NCBI GenBank assembly: GCA_963402885.1
Contig: OY727094.1
Location: forward strand, 808,501 to 872,500
DNA length: 64,000 bases
Direction: 5' to 3'
Source of the DNA: Antedon bifida
Lineage: Eukaryota; Echinodermata; Crinoidea; Comatulida; Antedonidae
Below the pieces are notes generated by a model. It was given only the letters and a program-made list of their open reading frames with translations, had not been told where the DNA came from and made no database searches. Below are positions 12,168 through 28,121 of this stretch, one piece after another (the first letter of the stretch is position 1; the number at the start of each line of letters is the position of its first letter). The position numbers were made by a program, and so were the translations under genes.

Positions 12168-12345
12168 TAAGGTTTATCGCAAATAGCTTTATTTCGCGAG
12201 GAACGTCATTGCACAATGCATGATGGGAAAGGTTTGGGAGCAAATCTCACGGCCCGTACGTACAAACAAGAAAACACGTACGTACGCGTGTGAAGTTTGC
12301 TCCCAAACACTTTCCATAACGTACGTTATTTTCGATAAACCTTAA
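12168..12345. mobile_element. Inverted-repeat element with AAGGTTTATCG ends
   Basis: AAGGTTTATCG at the left is mirrored by CGATAAACCTT at the right. A second internal pair, GGAAAGGTTTGGGAGCAAA and TTTGCTCCCAAACACTTTCC, makes it strongly foldback. It carries several copies of the palindrome ACGTACGT. No coding frame. Confidence 0.68.
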
Positions 12346-13154
12346 TAGGCCTTAATGCTATGAATTTAAACTTCAAAACTGTATACGAGCGAGTTTATAA
12401 TAATTATTACATGTAATGTAAAATGGTCCTACAACTGTGGAATCTAGCCGGCATCCCGTACTGGTCATTCCATAAAATCGAAGAATAATAATGCACAAAT
12501 AATTGAGAATAAAAAATACAATTATCATATCTTGAGCCTGTTTTGATCCACTCTAGTAGAATTTATCGAAAGCTTTGACTAATGTAGGCATGAGTATTAA
12601 TATTTGTATCAACTTATTATACTAAAATGTAAAACCATGAACGGAGGAATCTTCGATTCGCGCGAATTAGATGGAAAACATGTTTTTACAACCGCACCAC
12701 GGACAAGACCACTCTTCACACAAGGTCAAAATATAGGATTTTTATTTTATTCGCGCAAAATCATCTACATCAAGAGATCTATCAAAAAAAACTATTTTAA
12801 AAGATCAACTGATGTTTCATAGTATAGTGTTTCTACTTACCACATCCAATGACAAAGTGACCACTACCCAATGACACAGTTATACCTTATTTGGAGAACT
12901 TTTAAGTGTCCGGGTTACAGGAAGTCAACTACCTATCTTACAGGGCCTACATCCGCGTGTGAGATCATTTAAAATAATATTTAATTGAAACATACCGGTA
13001 CATTAACAACAACAAAAGAAATCTGTTTTACAATAATAATGTTAGACTAGGCCTAGGCCTACTTACGAGTTTTAAGATTCAACTAAATGTTAGCTCAATA
13101 ACTCCCCTTGTACCATGGAGGAATGCTTGTACAAAGCGACTTTGTAATTGAATT

Positions 13155-13240
13155 CATGTAAGCGTATGATGGATTATCTGTCGCTTGTGATTGGTCAATT
13201 CGCTTGCGTTACGCTTACGTCCTTGCCTTGCTAGTGCGGG
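13155..13240. mobile_element. Right half of a family-B MITE
   Basis: Shows TCGCTTGTGATTGGTCAATT, TTGCGTTACGCTTACGTCCT and a broken end CTAGTGCGGG. The left half is missing. It is followed by a G-rich tract (GGGGGCGGGGGAGGTG). Confidence 0.6.
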
Positions 13241-13390
13241 GCGAAGGGGGCGGGGGAGGTGTGAGGGGGATGTTAAAGTATGTATATACACACAGCAGGC
13301 AAAGAACAATAATTCTAAACCGCTATACTAAATTTAATGAATTAATTTGAAACGATAAAGATGAGGTAATCTGTGAGAATGAGAAAAAGT

Positions 13391-13462
13391 CGCCGCAACC
13401 GAGACTCGAACTCGGACCGTCTGCTTGATATGCAGTTGCCCTAACCATTAGACCACTGGGGC
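13391..13462 (-). tRNA. tRNA-like locus, anticodon loop reads ATC; probably a pseudogene or SINE head
   Basis: On the minus strand a 72-nt cloverleaf can be drawn. The acceptor GCCCCAG pairs with TTGCGGC with one C-C mismatch. The D arm is GTCT-AATGGTTA-GGGC. The anticodon arm ACTGC-ATATCAA-GCAGA has one A-A mismatch, and the T arm CCGAG-TTCGAGT-CTCGG is perfect. Box A (TGGTCTAATGGTTA) and box B (AGTTCGAGTCT) are present and a TTTTT terminator lies at 13384-13388. Position 34-36 is ATC, which would read Asp GAU; the usual eukaryotic Asp tRNA has GTC. Two stem mismatches and the odd anticodon make a degenerate copy more likely than a working tRNA. Confidence 0.5.
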
Positions 13463-14059
13463 TTTCATGGTATTGTTCAAACTCGATTGGATAGCGACTC
13501 TTTAACATTCTCGGCGTGGTACGGCGGAAAAGCACTAGTTCCTCAGTTGTACGCACGCGCAACAGAGATCAAATTGATATATAATATGTATCCAAAGGCA
13601 AATTACTGAAAAATATATATATTAAAAAATATATATTAAAGTATAACGACGATGGATTGGTGATAGTACATTGGTAGTTTGTTTAATATCGGAAATCACA
13701 CTTGTTCCCAAAACAATACTTTCATTATTATTAAAATTATTATTAAAATTAGTAATAATTAATAGTAATTTCCGTATGACCAAATATTGCGGATAAGAAA
13801 CATGTCTCGTCTTGATGTTGTGGTTATACACGTTAACGCATTGTATGTCCTGGTTGACGGTTTCCTTCGAACTGTACACTTCGCACACTTTGAGCGCATA
13901 AAAATTATTATACAAAAAACCGTCCACCTTCCGAAACCGTTTTTTCCCCTTTAAAATCTATCAATCTATCTCAGGGGCGGTGTTTTGATTGTTTAACTTT
14001 GTAACTGGTTGGTTTGTCTGTATACTGTGCCCTCTGGGAAAAGAGTCTTTGACTGAAGA

Positions 14060-14085
14060 GCCCACCCCCCCCCCCCCCCCCGACC
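14060..14085. repeat. C-rich homopolymer tract
   Basis: A run of C broken once near its start, within copy 2 of the tandem duplication. A matching G tract lies at about 14620-14645. Possible G-quadruplex on the opposite strand; no gene nearby. Confidence 0.6.
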
Positions 14086-16267
14086 ACAGTTTAAATAAGA
14101 ATTAATTAAAATAAATATTACGACCACACTGTCTGGTCGTTTCAAGCAACATTTAAAAATTCTTGTTCATTATAGAAGATCGAATAAGGAATTATATCAA
14201 TATAACCCACTTTAATGTTATAAGGACATGAATATAGGGCATAATACGTCGTCGTAACTATTACATTGTCATGATTTAATGACAAGGAGGTGATTCATTG
14301 TCCGATAATAACAATGAAACTGAGTCAGTTTAATTAAAATAAGTCACAGACTAAAAATTAAGTCATCATTATTCATGGTAATTTCCTTATTTTCTTTTAT
14401 ACACAGTCCAATAATTCGAGGGTAGGAATATTAATCATCTTCCTTATTGCAAGAGCCATCTTATTAATCATGGTTCATTATCTTGAAATTGAAAAAAAAC
14501 AGCACTGTTTAAATTTCAATTTATTTCCACAATATAACATGGTAATGTAACGACAAAATGTTAAACTAGTTTGTTAATAAATACAATTGCATATAAATAC
14601 AATGAAAGTAGTTAAGTCTTGTAGGGCGGGGAGGGGGGGGGGGGAGAGTCATAAGTCAGAAAGACTTTTTAAGTTCGATCCACCCCAAGATATAACGTTG
14701 AAGAAAACTTTAGCAAACATGGAGGAGAGTTGTTAAAAAATGTCTATTGTTCATACATTCCAATAATTATCGATCTATAGTTTCCCCTATGTTTCATAAT
14801 TTGTTGGCATTTATTTGTGTTACACGAGCTTGTTGAAAATAAGTACTTTCTTATCAGTGGGGGGATAGTTCAAATTACACAGTAAAATCTCTATTCTTTT
14901 GTACACAAATTTTGTAAATAGAGAGGCATTTTAAAAAGCTATGAAAAATAAACGGTGTGGTAAAAAATGTTATCAGATGACTAAATATAGGTAATATAAC
15001 TTGAATTTTACTTTTCTGGTATTTTTATTCAACTTCAGATTTTTATTTTCATGCTATAGCAAAAATTATCCACCGTATATCCACCATATTTTTTCACCTT
15101 CTAGGGAGCCACCAGACATGTTATTACATTAGGTTAAACTACCTAACTACTGAAAAAAAGTCTTCCTGGTTTTTATGGCAGAATTTTGCCAAATTTTGTA
15201 TTTGACCATATTAAGTTCATGTTTTTTCGTCATGATTTCTGTTACAAATATTTGATTTATGTACAATTAACCAGATATTATATTTAAAATTCATGACTGT
15301 ACCTGAGCTTTAAATCATCTACGGTGCCACAACAGACCCCAAACGGCTATGGACGAAGTAAATAAATAAGTAAACATATCTTAGATTCAGATTCGTAAAT
15401 TAAAGGCAATTTGGGGCGAAAAGGTGTAAAAGTCATATCACTGGAAGCAATAAGCTTTCGAATTACAGATAGTCATCACCACATTGGCCCTTACCGTAAT
15501 GGAAATGAAGTGACCATTATTAACGTCACTCGTAACCTAGAAAGAACCAATACAGCCAGTATTATTTCCCTCCTTACTCGTACACACACCTATACAATAA
15601 CATATACTTTATGCACACAAAACATTGCATTGTTTACCAGGCAAACATTGTTGGGAATATTAGGTCTTTAGGCTATGAATTTAAACTTTATATCTACAAG
15701 TTCAATCATAATATGAATGCATATAACAATATACAACTATGCAGACCTATGGAATCGTAGACAAATGCACAAATACAATTTTTTAAAGGCATGGCATTTA
15801 TAAAAACATGTTTTTAGTCATAATCTCATATTTCTGTTATTTTACCGAATTTCCTAAAAAGAATGAATACAATTGGGCGATAACAAACACGAAAGGGAAA
15901 TAATAGATTAATACGCCTAAGTAGTATACATTCTTGAACAGCCGACGCGACATAGACCTATGTATAGTATGCTCTTCCCAGTTCACACTATGGGAACAAT
16001 TCGATATCTATCAATAATAGGTCAACTGATAAAATAAATACCAGTGCTTCATGGAAAGGTAGAAAGTCATCATTGTTAGTACCGGTTCAAATACACCCAC
16101 AAATTGTATAATAATCGTATAAAGGTTTAAGACCGGTATTAATACATCGTATATCTGACGCACCACACCTCCTAGTTTCCTATCCAGGATACGTAATCGA
16201 TTTTATTTTGATTACCGATGTTGGGTCGTAGGATAATAGTGATATATCCTTCCTGTGGTAGAAGTCG

Positions 16268-16300
16268 AGTCACCTTGTAAAATTGTATAAATAAAGAGAG
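16268..16300 (+). promoter_or_regulatory. TATA-box promoter of the MMP gene
   Basis: TATAAATA at about 16286-16293 lies 82-90 bp before the start ATG at 16375, so transcription would begin near 16315 with a short leader. About 20 bp upstream is CGAGTCACC, one base away from the AP-1 site TGAGTCA; TATA plus AP-1 is the classic layout of inducible MMP promoters. The AP-1 call is weak. Confidence 0.6.
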
Positions 16301-16374
16301 CTGAGCCAAAGTTATTTATCATTTGCTATCCTGAACTGGAAAACGAAGAGAGAGAACAAGATTGTAGATTTACT

Positions 16375-21067
<4,693 letters not shown>

Positions 21068-22123
21068 AATAGATAGTATTATGTATATAGTTAAATGACC
21101 CATTCCAATATTTAAACTGGTAATTAAGGTTATAGATTTATTATTATCATTATCATTAATTCATTATTTAAATATTTCAAATGAAATCTTGTCTATGCTG
21201 TTGTAAATACTGAATTAATATTTAAGGTATAAATATAACATTTCTATATGGAGTATGTCAATGCATACAAAATTAAAAGTTTAAGTAAATTTAAGTATGC
21301 ATAAATCATATCATCGTTAAGGAGGATTGGTTACTGTAGAATCTGGTTATGTTAGTAGGCCTATACTACTTTTTGAATTAAAACAAGACCTAATTAATTC
21401 CTGGCTTGCAATCTCTCACCACTATAAAATAAGACCGAACTCAAATCTGCGGTTTACTATACTATCACCAAAACAAGACAGAACTATTCTGTGGTTGGCA
21501 GCAATAGTATACCTATTAGCCTACCAGTTCTTAAACCCGAACTTAATTCTGACAATCGAAGAATTAGGACAGCTGGCTTTGAACACACTTGTGTAATAGT
21601 TAATTAAGTGATTTGTAAATTAAAATAAAGTTTAATAAAAATGAAATAAGTTTAATAATCGCATTTTCATTCTTTCAAAATAATTTGTTTAATGGTGAAA
21701 TTAATGGTTCGCAATATACGTACGGTGAACGACGCATTGTGGGGCGAATGGTAAAATTGTCAAAAACCACCGAAACTATCTGTCAAATAACCGGGGCCTA
21801 TATAAGTTGAAAAAGAAAAAACAATATCCCATTCTATATTATAAAGCATTAACAATATTGGAAATCTACCAAAATCAATTAAGATTTGTTGGACCATCAT
21901 CACCATACCTAGTATCTTCACAACATCCCCAGGCTATAGATGACCTGAATACAATTGAATACGATTGCCCTTTGCTCCGAGAAAAACGGCGATAAGAACT
22001 TGGCATGCGGCGCTTTCATTTCGGTACAGTATAGTGAAAACAGGAAATAATCTGTGTTGCAATAGTGCATATGAAATTCTTTCCAACTTCGTAGTGGTGC
22101 TAGACGGAGCTAGGTAAACAATC
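21068..22123. other. MMP 3' UTR and upstream region of the cobalamin-binding protein gene
   Basis: AATAAA signals lie at about 21624 and 21635, roughly 560 bp after the MMP stop, and are the likely polyadenylation site. A TATATAAG at about 21799 could serve the next gene, but it is 325 bp before its ATG. Open frames of 60-90 codons at 21327-21596 and 21807-21995 show no domain, splice context or signal peptide. No mobile element recognised. Confidence 0.5.
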
Positions 22124-25100
22124 ATGCACTCGGTACAAGCTGTTGTCTTATTGATTGCTGCATTGGCAACAACCATTGCTTTAGATGTTTCTCAGATCTG
22201 TGGTAAGAATGTGTTTTTTTTTAATGTATAGTTCTGACATTTAAGTACTACTCGTTGAAACTTCAGAAACGGCGAGTCTTTTATTTGTTTTTCACCAGTC
22301 GAGTAAACCCTGGTGCGTGATATGTCGATTACGGGGCGCCGCCTGACACGTTACTTATACTACTCGCAACATTTGGTTTTTAAACGACAAAACATTTTTT
22401 TTTAAAGAAAAATAATACTTTGTCTATCATAAAAGTTTAAAATTTGGTTTATTCTAGTAAAACTATTGTTTTTCAATTATAAACCATGGAATACACCATG
22501 GCTTGTAAAACCGAATTGATAGTATGCGGGACGGCGCCCCGTCGTAGTCGATAATGGTGGTATATTGAATGCGTTTAACATAAGTCTATAGTACATTCTA
22601 CTACAGTATAGTTCTGTGCAATAGGCATATTGACAGTTACAGAAAGGTCAAATAGGTCAAATAGTGTCCATGGTGTGATGCTTGCTTGTATATTTGTGTT
22701 TGTTTTGTTGTGAAATCTGACCTTCACGATATCAGATGATGTCAATATTTGCGGCATTGTGAAAGTCAAAATTTCGTATTGAGTAGGTGAATATAGGTTC
22801 AATAATACAATGTTCAAAACAATTAATCTGTTTATGGCAATTTTATTTTTCCAGTATTTGATTTTTTACGAGGGACCTTAATTAGCTTGTCCACAGAACC
22901 TAAAATTTCATTTGGTTCGTTAGAATGTGACACAATTTAAAAAAAAAGAGAAAATGTCATGCGGCCCCAGATTATGAGTAAAGTAAAGTAAAATTGTCTG
23001 CTTCTGATTATTCAATTATAGGAGAGAGTACTCCAACAGAATTGGTTGAAAAACTTGAAAACTCCATCGAGAGAGCTTCAAATTGGCTTGAAGATCAGCA
23101 ACTGCTAGATGGCAGCTGGCCACTGCAGTCAACCAAAGAAGCAATCTGGGCTCTGCAGACGACCAACGAAGACTGGTATAGTCTTGAAGCAACAACTCGA
23201 CAACTGGGAGTGAAACAACTAGAGATTGAGCTGCTCGCTGAGCTAGCTCACAACAACAAGTAATCACACATTTCTAAAGCTTTATTTCCACACTAGAGAC
23301 GCAACGCAAGAACGTAACGCAATTTAAGCTTGGTTACAATAGGACGTAACGCAAGGACGTAAAGACGCAACCCAAGCGAGTTGACCAATCACACACGACT
23401 TTTGAATAATCCACCGTTTGAGATTGGTCAAATCACTTTGCGTTGCGTCCTAGTGGGAACCAAGCTGTAGTGATGACCAATTCGAACTGAGTCTGTTGTA
23501 TCATTGGTCAACTCGATTGCGTTGCGTTTACGTCCTTGCGTTTCGTCTACGTCCTTGCGTTTCATCTATGGTATTCATCATAGGCCTAATGTTCATTCAG
23601 AACAAGGGCGGATCATTAAAATCAGAAAAGGAGGGAGAGAAAGAGGAGATGATAATAAGAAAACTATACATGCTTATGACTCCATATATTAATGATCATC
23701 ATAAGCATGTAATTTTAATGTTCTGGTCAAATGTGTCAATCCTGCATATAACTTAAGCCAAACGAGAGTAATGTGGTTTTGTATCCGGGTTAGACATTGT
23801 ATATCCCGGCAGGCAATAAGGCAATGGATTATTTCGTTCACTAACTGTAAGCCAACAAGGAAGTATAATGTAATTTGGTATTAATTACTTGTAAAAGTAA
23901 AATCTACATTTGCTTTATTTTATCCGGGTCAACATTATCCTGATCATCGGTATTATTAATTTATGATCATATTTTCCTTGTAGGATTAAGTAGGCCTAAC
24001 TGTGTTTAAATTTGAATTAAATTGCGCCGTTCATAGTATTATAACAATCATTGAAAAGGGTATAAAGCTTTGTCTACACTATCAAACTAGTTTGACAAAA
24101 AAGTGCCCAAATATGGTAGTGATATGCTCAAATATGGTAGTGATATGATATCATCATGTCTATATATGGGCACATCACATTGTTTTTGTCACATAATGTT
24201 TGATAGAGTAGACAGAGGCCTACCGTTGTTTAATTTGAATTATAAATTGCGCCGTTCACATTCTGAATAGTATCATAATAATCATTGAAAAAAAGTGAAC
24301 AATTATAGGAACATTTGTTTCTATTATTACATTTCAAAATGTTGGTTTCTTTTCAAAATGTGGGTGGGTGGAACATTAAACAGTAGAGTATCTTGTCAAT
24401 GAACTGGGTGCATTATATTCCATATTTCATTTGTAAGGGCGAATCATCTTTGGCCTGGACGTGTACGGAACCGTAAACTTTCTCTCGGCAAGTTTTCATA
24501 TTACACACATGCGCTAAACGCGACCTGTCATGACGTCACCGATTTCTACGGGCACGATCTACCAGCCATGCTCCAGGCTCAAATGCATTTATTTCCAAGA
24601 GAAGGATTCAACAACTACTATCAGTATGCCTTGGCAATGCTTGCTGTGTGTAACTCAGGCCAGATGATAAAAGTCAGAAACGTTAGAATATTGATTGGCG
24701 GACAGGATGAAGACGGTGAAATCAGCTTTCATTCTAGATTGCCAGGTAGGTCACTTCCGACAATTTGTGAAATAAAATATTGATATATAATTGTTCCAGA
24801 TTAATGGCACCGAGTACAGTGAAAAATGCTATCGGCAAACTTTACTGTCTAAGTAAAGGAAGATATGCCATCCTTAAAACATGGCAGGTTCCCACTTGCA
24901 TGCATCAATGACGTATAGGCACAACGCAAGTGAGTCGACCAATCACAAGCAACCATGGTCATGATTGGTCAAATTACTTTCGGCGCGTTGCGTCTAAGTG
25001 GAAACCATTCTGTAATGGGAAACGAGAGATTACGGCGCGGTACGCACAATAGAATGGTTGTATTTTACAACACAATTAAATGATTACAAAGATTTTTTTT

Positions 25101-27182
25101 TAAACTTCAGATGAAACAGCCATGGCAGTGATGGCGCTACAGTGTGTATTTCGTTCTGTCAATCACAATATTAAAACTATGGTATCGCAAGCAATCCAGC
25201 AAGCTGAGCTTGCGTTGTTGGAATGGCAGCTTGACGATGGTAGCTTTGGAAACCCACATAGTACAGCATTGGTTGTCCAGGTATTTTATATTTATTTGGT
25301 CAAAATCAATACTAACATACAATACAAGAAACATTGAGATTCTTAACATTGAATCGTCACAAAGAATACAAATTCATTTCGGGGAGAACTAAAGCTCGGT
25401 TCCCACTAGAAACGTAACGTGACCCACGCAATGTCAGAAAATGCGTGAAATCAAACCTTTTATTACGCAATACAGCACTTTGCGTCAATACGTCGCTGCG
25501 TTGCGTTCTAGTGGGAACTCATTTTTAGTTTTCAAATGAGTTGTTCATCGGGTGTCTAAATTCATGTCCATATTTCGCGCGGTGATCGTAACAAATAATG
25601 TTATTTGTTCTTTCCAGGCACTAATGACGTCAAAGGAACATAAACCTGAGACGTGGCGATGTACCGATGCCGTTCAAAGTATACTGGATGTCCAGAAGAA
25701 GTCTGGCTCATTTGGAAATCTTGGTGCAACACTCCATATTCTGCCAGCACTTGCTGGCCGCCATTACGGAGAACTGAAATATCTGAATCCATCTTGCAAA
25801 AAAAGTTGGTGAATTATATACAACTTATGCCAAGTTTATAAGCACGACAAATATTATAAAATAGTTTATTCATTCGCTGTTTAATGCGTATGAAATATAA
25901 ATTCTGTACGATAATTATATTAATAACTTAATAATGTATCGTATATTTTACGGACATTGCCTACTACTACAGTGACATTTTTATTAACGAGGACAATAAT
26001 TATTTACATTTATACACTATAATAAATACATACATTGTTATTTTTAGATCCAATTCGTATGCTGCCTCGACTTCCTACAAATGCTAGTAGTATAATGTTA
26101 TATCTGACAATTCAAGATGAAGTACAAGCCGATAGTGAAGCTACGACGTTGGTCCTCGCTGCTCCACATAACGCTTCGTTATTTGAGATTATGCAATTGG
26201 CCCACCAGTCTGACCAAGATGAATTTAGGTAAAGCTCTGTCCACACTATCAAACTTGATGTGACAACAAATGTTATGTGCCCATATATGGACACGGTGAT
26301 GTCATATCACTACCATATTTGGGCACATCACACTTTTTTTATCAAACTAGTTTGATAATAATGCAGATAAAGCTTTAGATTAGACGAATTGAGCTTGATT
26401 CCCACTAGAACGCCACGAAAGGACGTATACGTATGTACGGTACGCGTTACATAATTGCATGCGACGCGCTTCGTAAGCGCGTTGCGTCCAAGTGTTACCC
26501 GCAATTGTTAGGCAGTTAAGTATCGTGAAAGTGTTATTTAGCAAAGGCTTTTTTTTTTTCAATATTTTTGAATGATTTGTTTTACAGTTTTGAATTTGGC
26601 GAGTCTTCATGGGGACATTTTGTGACGTCAATTAATGGATTAGAAAGTAATGGAGATAAGAATCATTATTGGATGTTACTTGATAGTAGTGGTGAACTGA
26701 CGTCTACAGGTACACATATCAGTCTAACCAGTGACAAGCGACAGCTCGAATGAGTCATCATTTGTGATACAACAACTCATCGAGCTGTCGCTTGTGTCAT
26801 TGGTTAGATTGCTTAAGCGTACGTCATTGCGTGGCTTGTACGTAGCACGTCGTAAGCTCGTTGCCACTTGATCGAGATGTGAATGTAAAGCTCTGTCTAC
26901 ACTATCAAAATTTATGTGACAAAAAAATGTCCATATATGGACATGATGATGTCATATCACTACCATATTTGGGCACATAACACTTTTGTTGTCAAACTAG
27001 TTTGATAGTGTAGACAGAGCTTTATGCATAAAATCATCAATCAATAATCTAATAAATCAATCAATCAATATTCTAATAAATCAATCAATATTATAAATAA
27101 AATGTCTTTCTTTTCAGGAATGGACGACATTTACCCAGAACATGGTGAACAATACGTATGGACATATCGTGCGCTCGGTTGA
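22124..27182 (+). CDS. Secreted cobalamin-binding protein (intrinsic factor/transcobalamin family)
   Basis: Eight GT-AG exons: 22124-22202, 23022-23259, 24438-24745, 25111-25280, 25618-25804, 26048-26228, 26588-26709 and 27118-27182, giving 449 residues (human intrinsic factor 417, transcobalamin 427). A signal peptide fills residues 1-19. The alpha-barrel domain carries ALNATCHDVTDFYGHDLPAM and the family signature zone DETAMAVMALQC (209-220), then WQLDDGSFGNPHSTALVVQA and GATLHILPALAGR. The C-terminal beta domain (about 350-449) shows ESSWGHFVTSING and KNHYWMLLDSSG, like SWG..VSSIN..NHKTYWQFL in intrinsic factor. Known members bind vitamin B12 between the two domains for uptake. B12 binding here is inferred. 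Introns are full of MITEs; one abuts the exon 6 donor. TCHP is convergent downstream. Confidence 0.93.
22319..22553. mobile_element. Inverted-repeat element with GTCGATTACGGGGCGCCG ends
   Basis: In intron 1 of the cobalamin protein gene. GTCGATTACGGGGCGCCGCC at the left is mirrored, with a 2-base insertion, by GGCGCCCCGTCGTAGTCGAT at the right. The AT-rich interior contains a small palindrome CCATGGAATACACCATGG. MITE-like; superfamily unknown. Confidence 0.6.
23276..23572. mobile_element. Compound family-B MITE (one B copy inside or beside another)
   Basis: In intron 2 of the cobalamin protein gene. An outer left end TTTCCACACTAGAGACGCAA is followed by a second start AAGCTTGGTTACAATAGGAC, a complete right end GTCCTAGTGGGAACCAAGCT at about 23446, and then the remainder of a first copy (TTGGTCAACTCGATTGCGTT, repeated TACGTCCTTGCGTTTC). 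Open frames here are artefacts of the repeat. Confidence 0.7.
24064..24220. mobile_element. Family-A MITE, copy A7
   Basis: Intron 2 of the cobalamin protein gene. Ends AAGCTTTGTCTACACTATCA and TTTGATAGAGTAGACAGAG. Two tandem CAAATATGGTAGTGATATG units. Confidence 0.85.
24889..25013. mobile_element. Family-B MITE
   Basis: Intron 3 of the cobalamin protein gene. Ends GGTTCCCACTTGCATGCATC and TTGCGTCTAAGTGGAAACCA; centre GACCAATCACAAGCAACC against ATGATTGGTCAAATTACTT. Confidence 0.72.
25392..25529. mobile_element. Family-B MITE, long-subtype relative
   Basis: Intron 4 of the cobalamin protein gene. Starts AGCTCGGTTCCCACTAGAAA, ends GCGTTCTAGTGGGAACTCA, and shares GCGTGAAATCAAACCT and TGCGTCAATACGTCGCTGCG with 11699-11913. 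Confidence 0.72.
25828..25905 (+). mobile_element. SINE 3' fragment
   Basis: AAGTTTATAAGCACGACAAA ... TTCGCTGTTTAATGCGTATG then AAATATAAA matches the tail of the tRNA-derived SINE at 51310-51505. It starts about 24 bp after the exon 5 donor. Confidence 0.55.
26230..26377. mobile_element. Family-A MITE, copy A8, at a splice donor
   Basis: The left end TAAAGCTCTGTCCACACTAT begins one base after the exon/intron border at 26228/26229, so the donor GTAAAG is partly made of the element. Right end GATAATAATGCAGATAAAGC is diverged. Confidence 0.85.
26390..26510. mobile_element. Family-B MITE, decayed
   Basis: Directly after copy A8 in intron 6. Ends GCTTGATTCCCACTAGAACG and GCGTTGCGTCCAAGTGTTAC. 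Confidence 0.6.
26722..26872. mobile_element. Family-B MITE, decayed
   Basis: Intron 7. Central inverted pair GTGACAAGCGACAGCTCGA and TCGAGCTGTCGCTTGTGTCA around an ATGAGTCATCATTTGTGATA loop; outer ends mostly lost. Confidence 0.6.
26887..27023. mobile_element. Family-A MITE, copy A9 (best preserved)
   Basis: Intron 7. Ends AAAGCTCTGTCTACACTATC and GATAGTGTAGACAGAGCTTT, flanked by TA on both sides, which is the likely target duplication. Can serve as the reference copy. Confidence 0.9.
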
Positions 27183-28121
27183 ATACCAAATGTCAAGCAA
27201 CACAAAAACTTAGTTTAAAATATTTTATTATTAGATACAGTATTACTTAATTAATTATTAATGATAAATTACTAATTTATGCTTTTCAATAAGCGGGTTT
27301 TGCACAGAAATTTTTAATATATATATTTTATTTTAGCCTACTGAATTTTCATTCAACAAATTGAGAACAATATTTGTTAGGAGGTGGGTGGGGGGAGGGG
27401 ATTGTCTAGAGTAATCTGACCCTAGTTCTTTTATTATTCCAAATTAAATTTTCAGAAAGTTTATTTAGTTTCCAATCCAATTAAAGTATATATTTTTAGT
27501 ATTTATATTTTAATTGCCTTAAACACAGAAAAAGTACACAATAATTATAATGTACTAGTAAAATACTAATAATAATAATTAATAACTGTACTTTTCCAAC
27601 AGAGCCATAATTACTGTAATGTCATCACAGCACATTAAAAACGTTTAAAATAAAGTATACTTAGAGCATACTTACTATGTTATGTGCTAATTGAAGACAG
27701 TCTTATCATGGAGGTCTTTTTTATACCTCCATGGTCTTATTAAACCAATATTAATCATCATATTACTTATTGTTATTTACAAAGTTTCATCTAATAATGG
27801 AATGTTCCTGATTTATTTTAAACAATAAAATGTATACTTTTAATAGGCTGATACAGAAAGTATTGCTCTATCGTAAGAGGTAAATTAAATGGAATTTTCC
27901 AGATTTATTTACAATATAATGTACAGTATATCTTTTAATAGGCCAATACAGTAAGTCTTTCTCTATGGTCTAACTGGACTATGCACGGTGAAGGGCTTTT
28001 GCATTCAGGTTGATTTATAGAGTTCTAAAAACACACATAGCAGTAGCACCTGCATGTTTATGACTGAAATATTAAGATAAACTTTATTGCCAATGAAAAT
28101 GTAATTTCGATACACATCCAT
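27183..28121. other. 3' region after the cobalamin-binding protein gene
   Basis: AT-rich sequence with AATAAAGTA at about 27650 and AACAATAAAATG at about 27822 as candidate polyadenylation signals. A short palindrome CATGGAGGTCTTTTTTATACCTCCATG is at about 27708-27734. No open frame of interest. Confidence 0.5.

Larger units (their letters stand above)
9880..15770. repeat. Diverged tandem duplication, about 2.9 kb per copy
   Basis: Copy 1 runs from about 9880 to 12400 and copy 2 from about 12840 to 15770. Matching anchors are CCACTACCCAATGACACAGT with TAAGTGTCCGGGTTACAGGA at 9892-9983 and 12853-12922; GACAAGGAGGTGATTCATTG through TTCGAGGGTAGGAATATTAA at 11358-11509 and 14280-14434; and the GCCAGTATT-TTTCCCTC block at about 12020 and 15555. 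The offset changes from about 2.9 to 3.5 kb because elements and indels differ between copies. No gene is recognisable in either copy. Confidence 0.72.

Noticed and set aside
13323-13562. 79-codon minus-strand open frame
   Set aside because: It reads through the tRNA-like locus; such frames are a common annotation artefact.
21327-21596. 89-codon open frame after the MMP gene as a separate small gene
   Set aside because: No signal peptide, domain or splice context, and internal near-repeats suggest low-complexity origin; it lies before the MMP polyadenylation signals.
23496-23756. Two overlapping open frames of 62 and 86 codons
   Set aside because: They run through family-B repeat words (GCGTTGCGTTTACGTCC) and have no splice or protein support.
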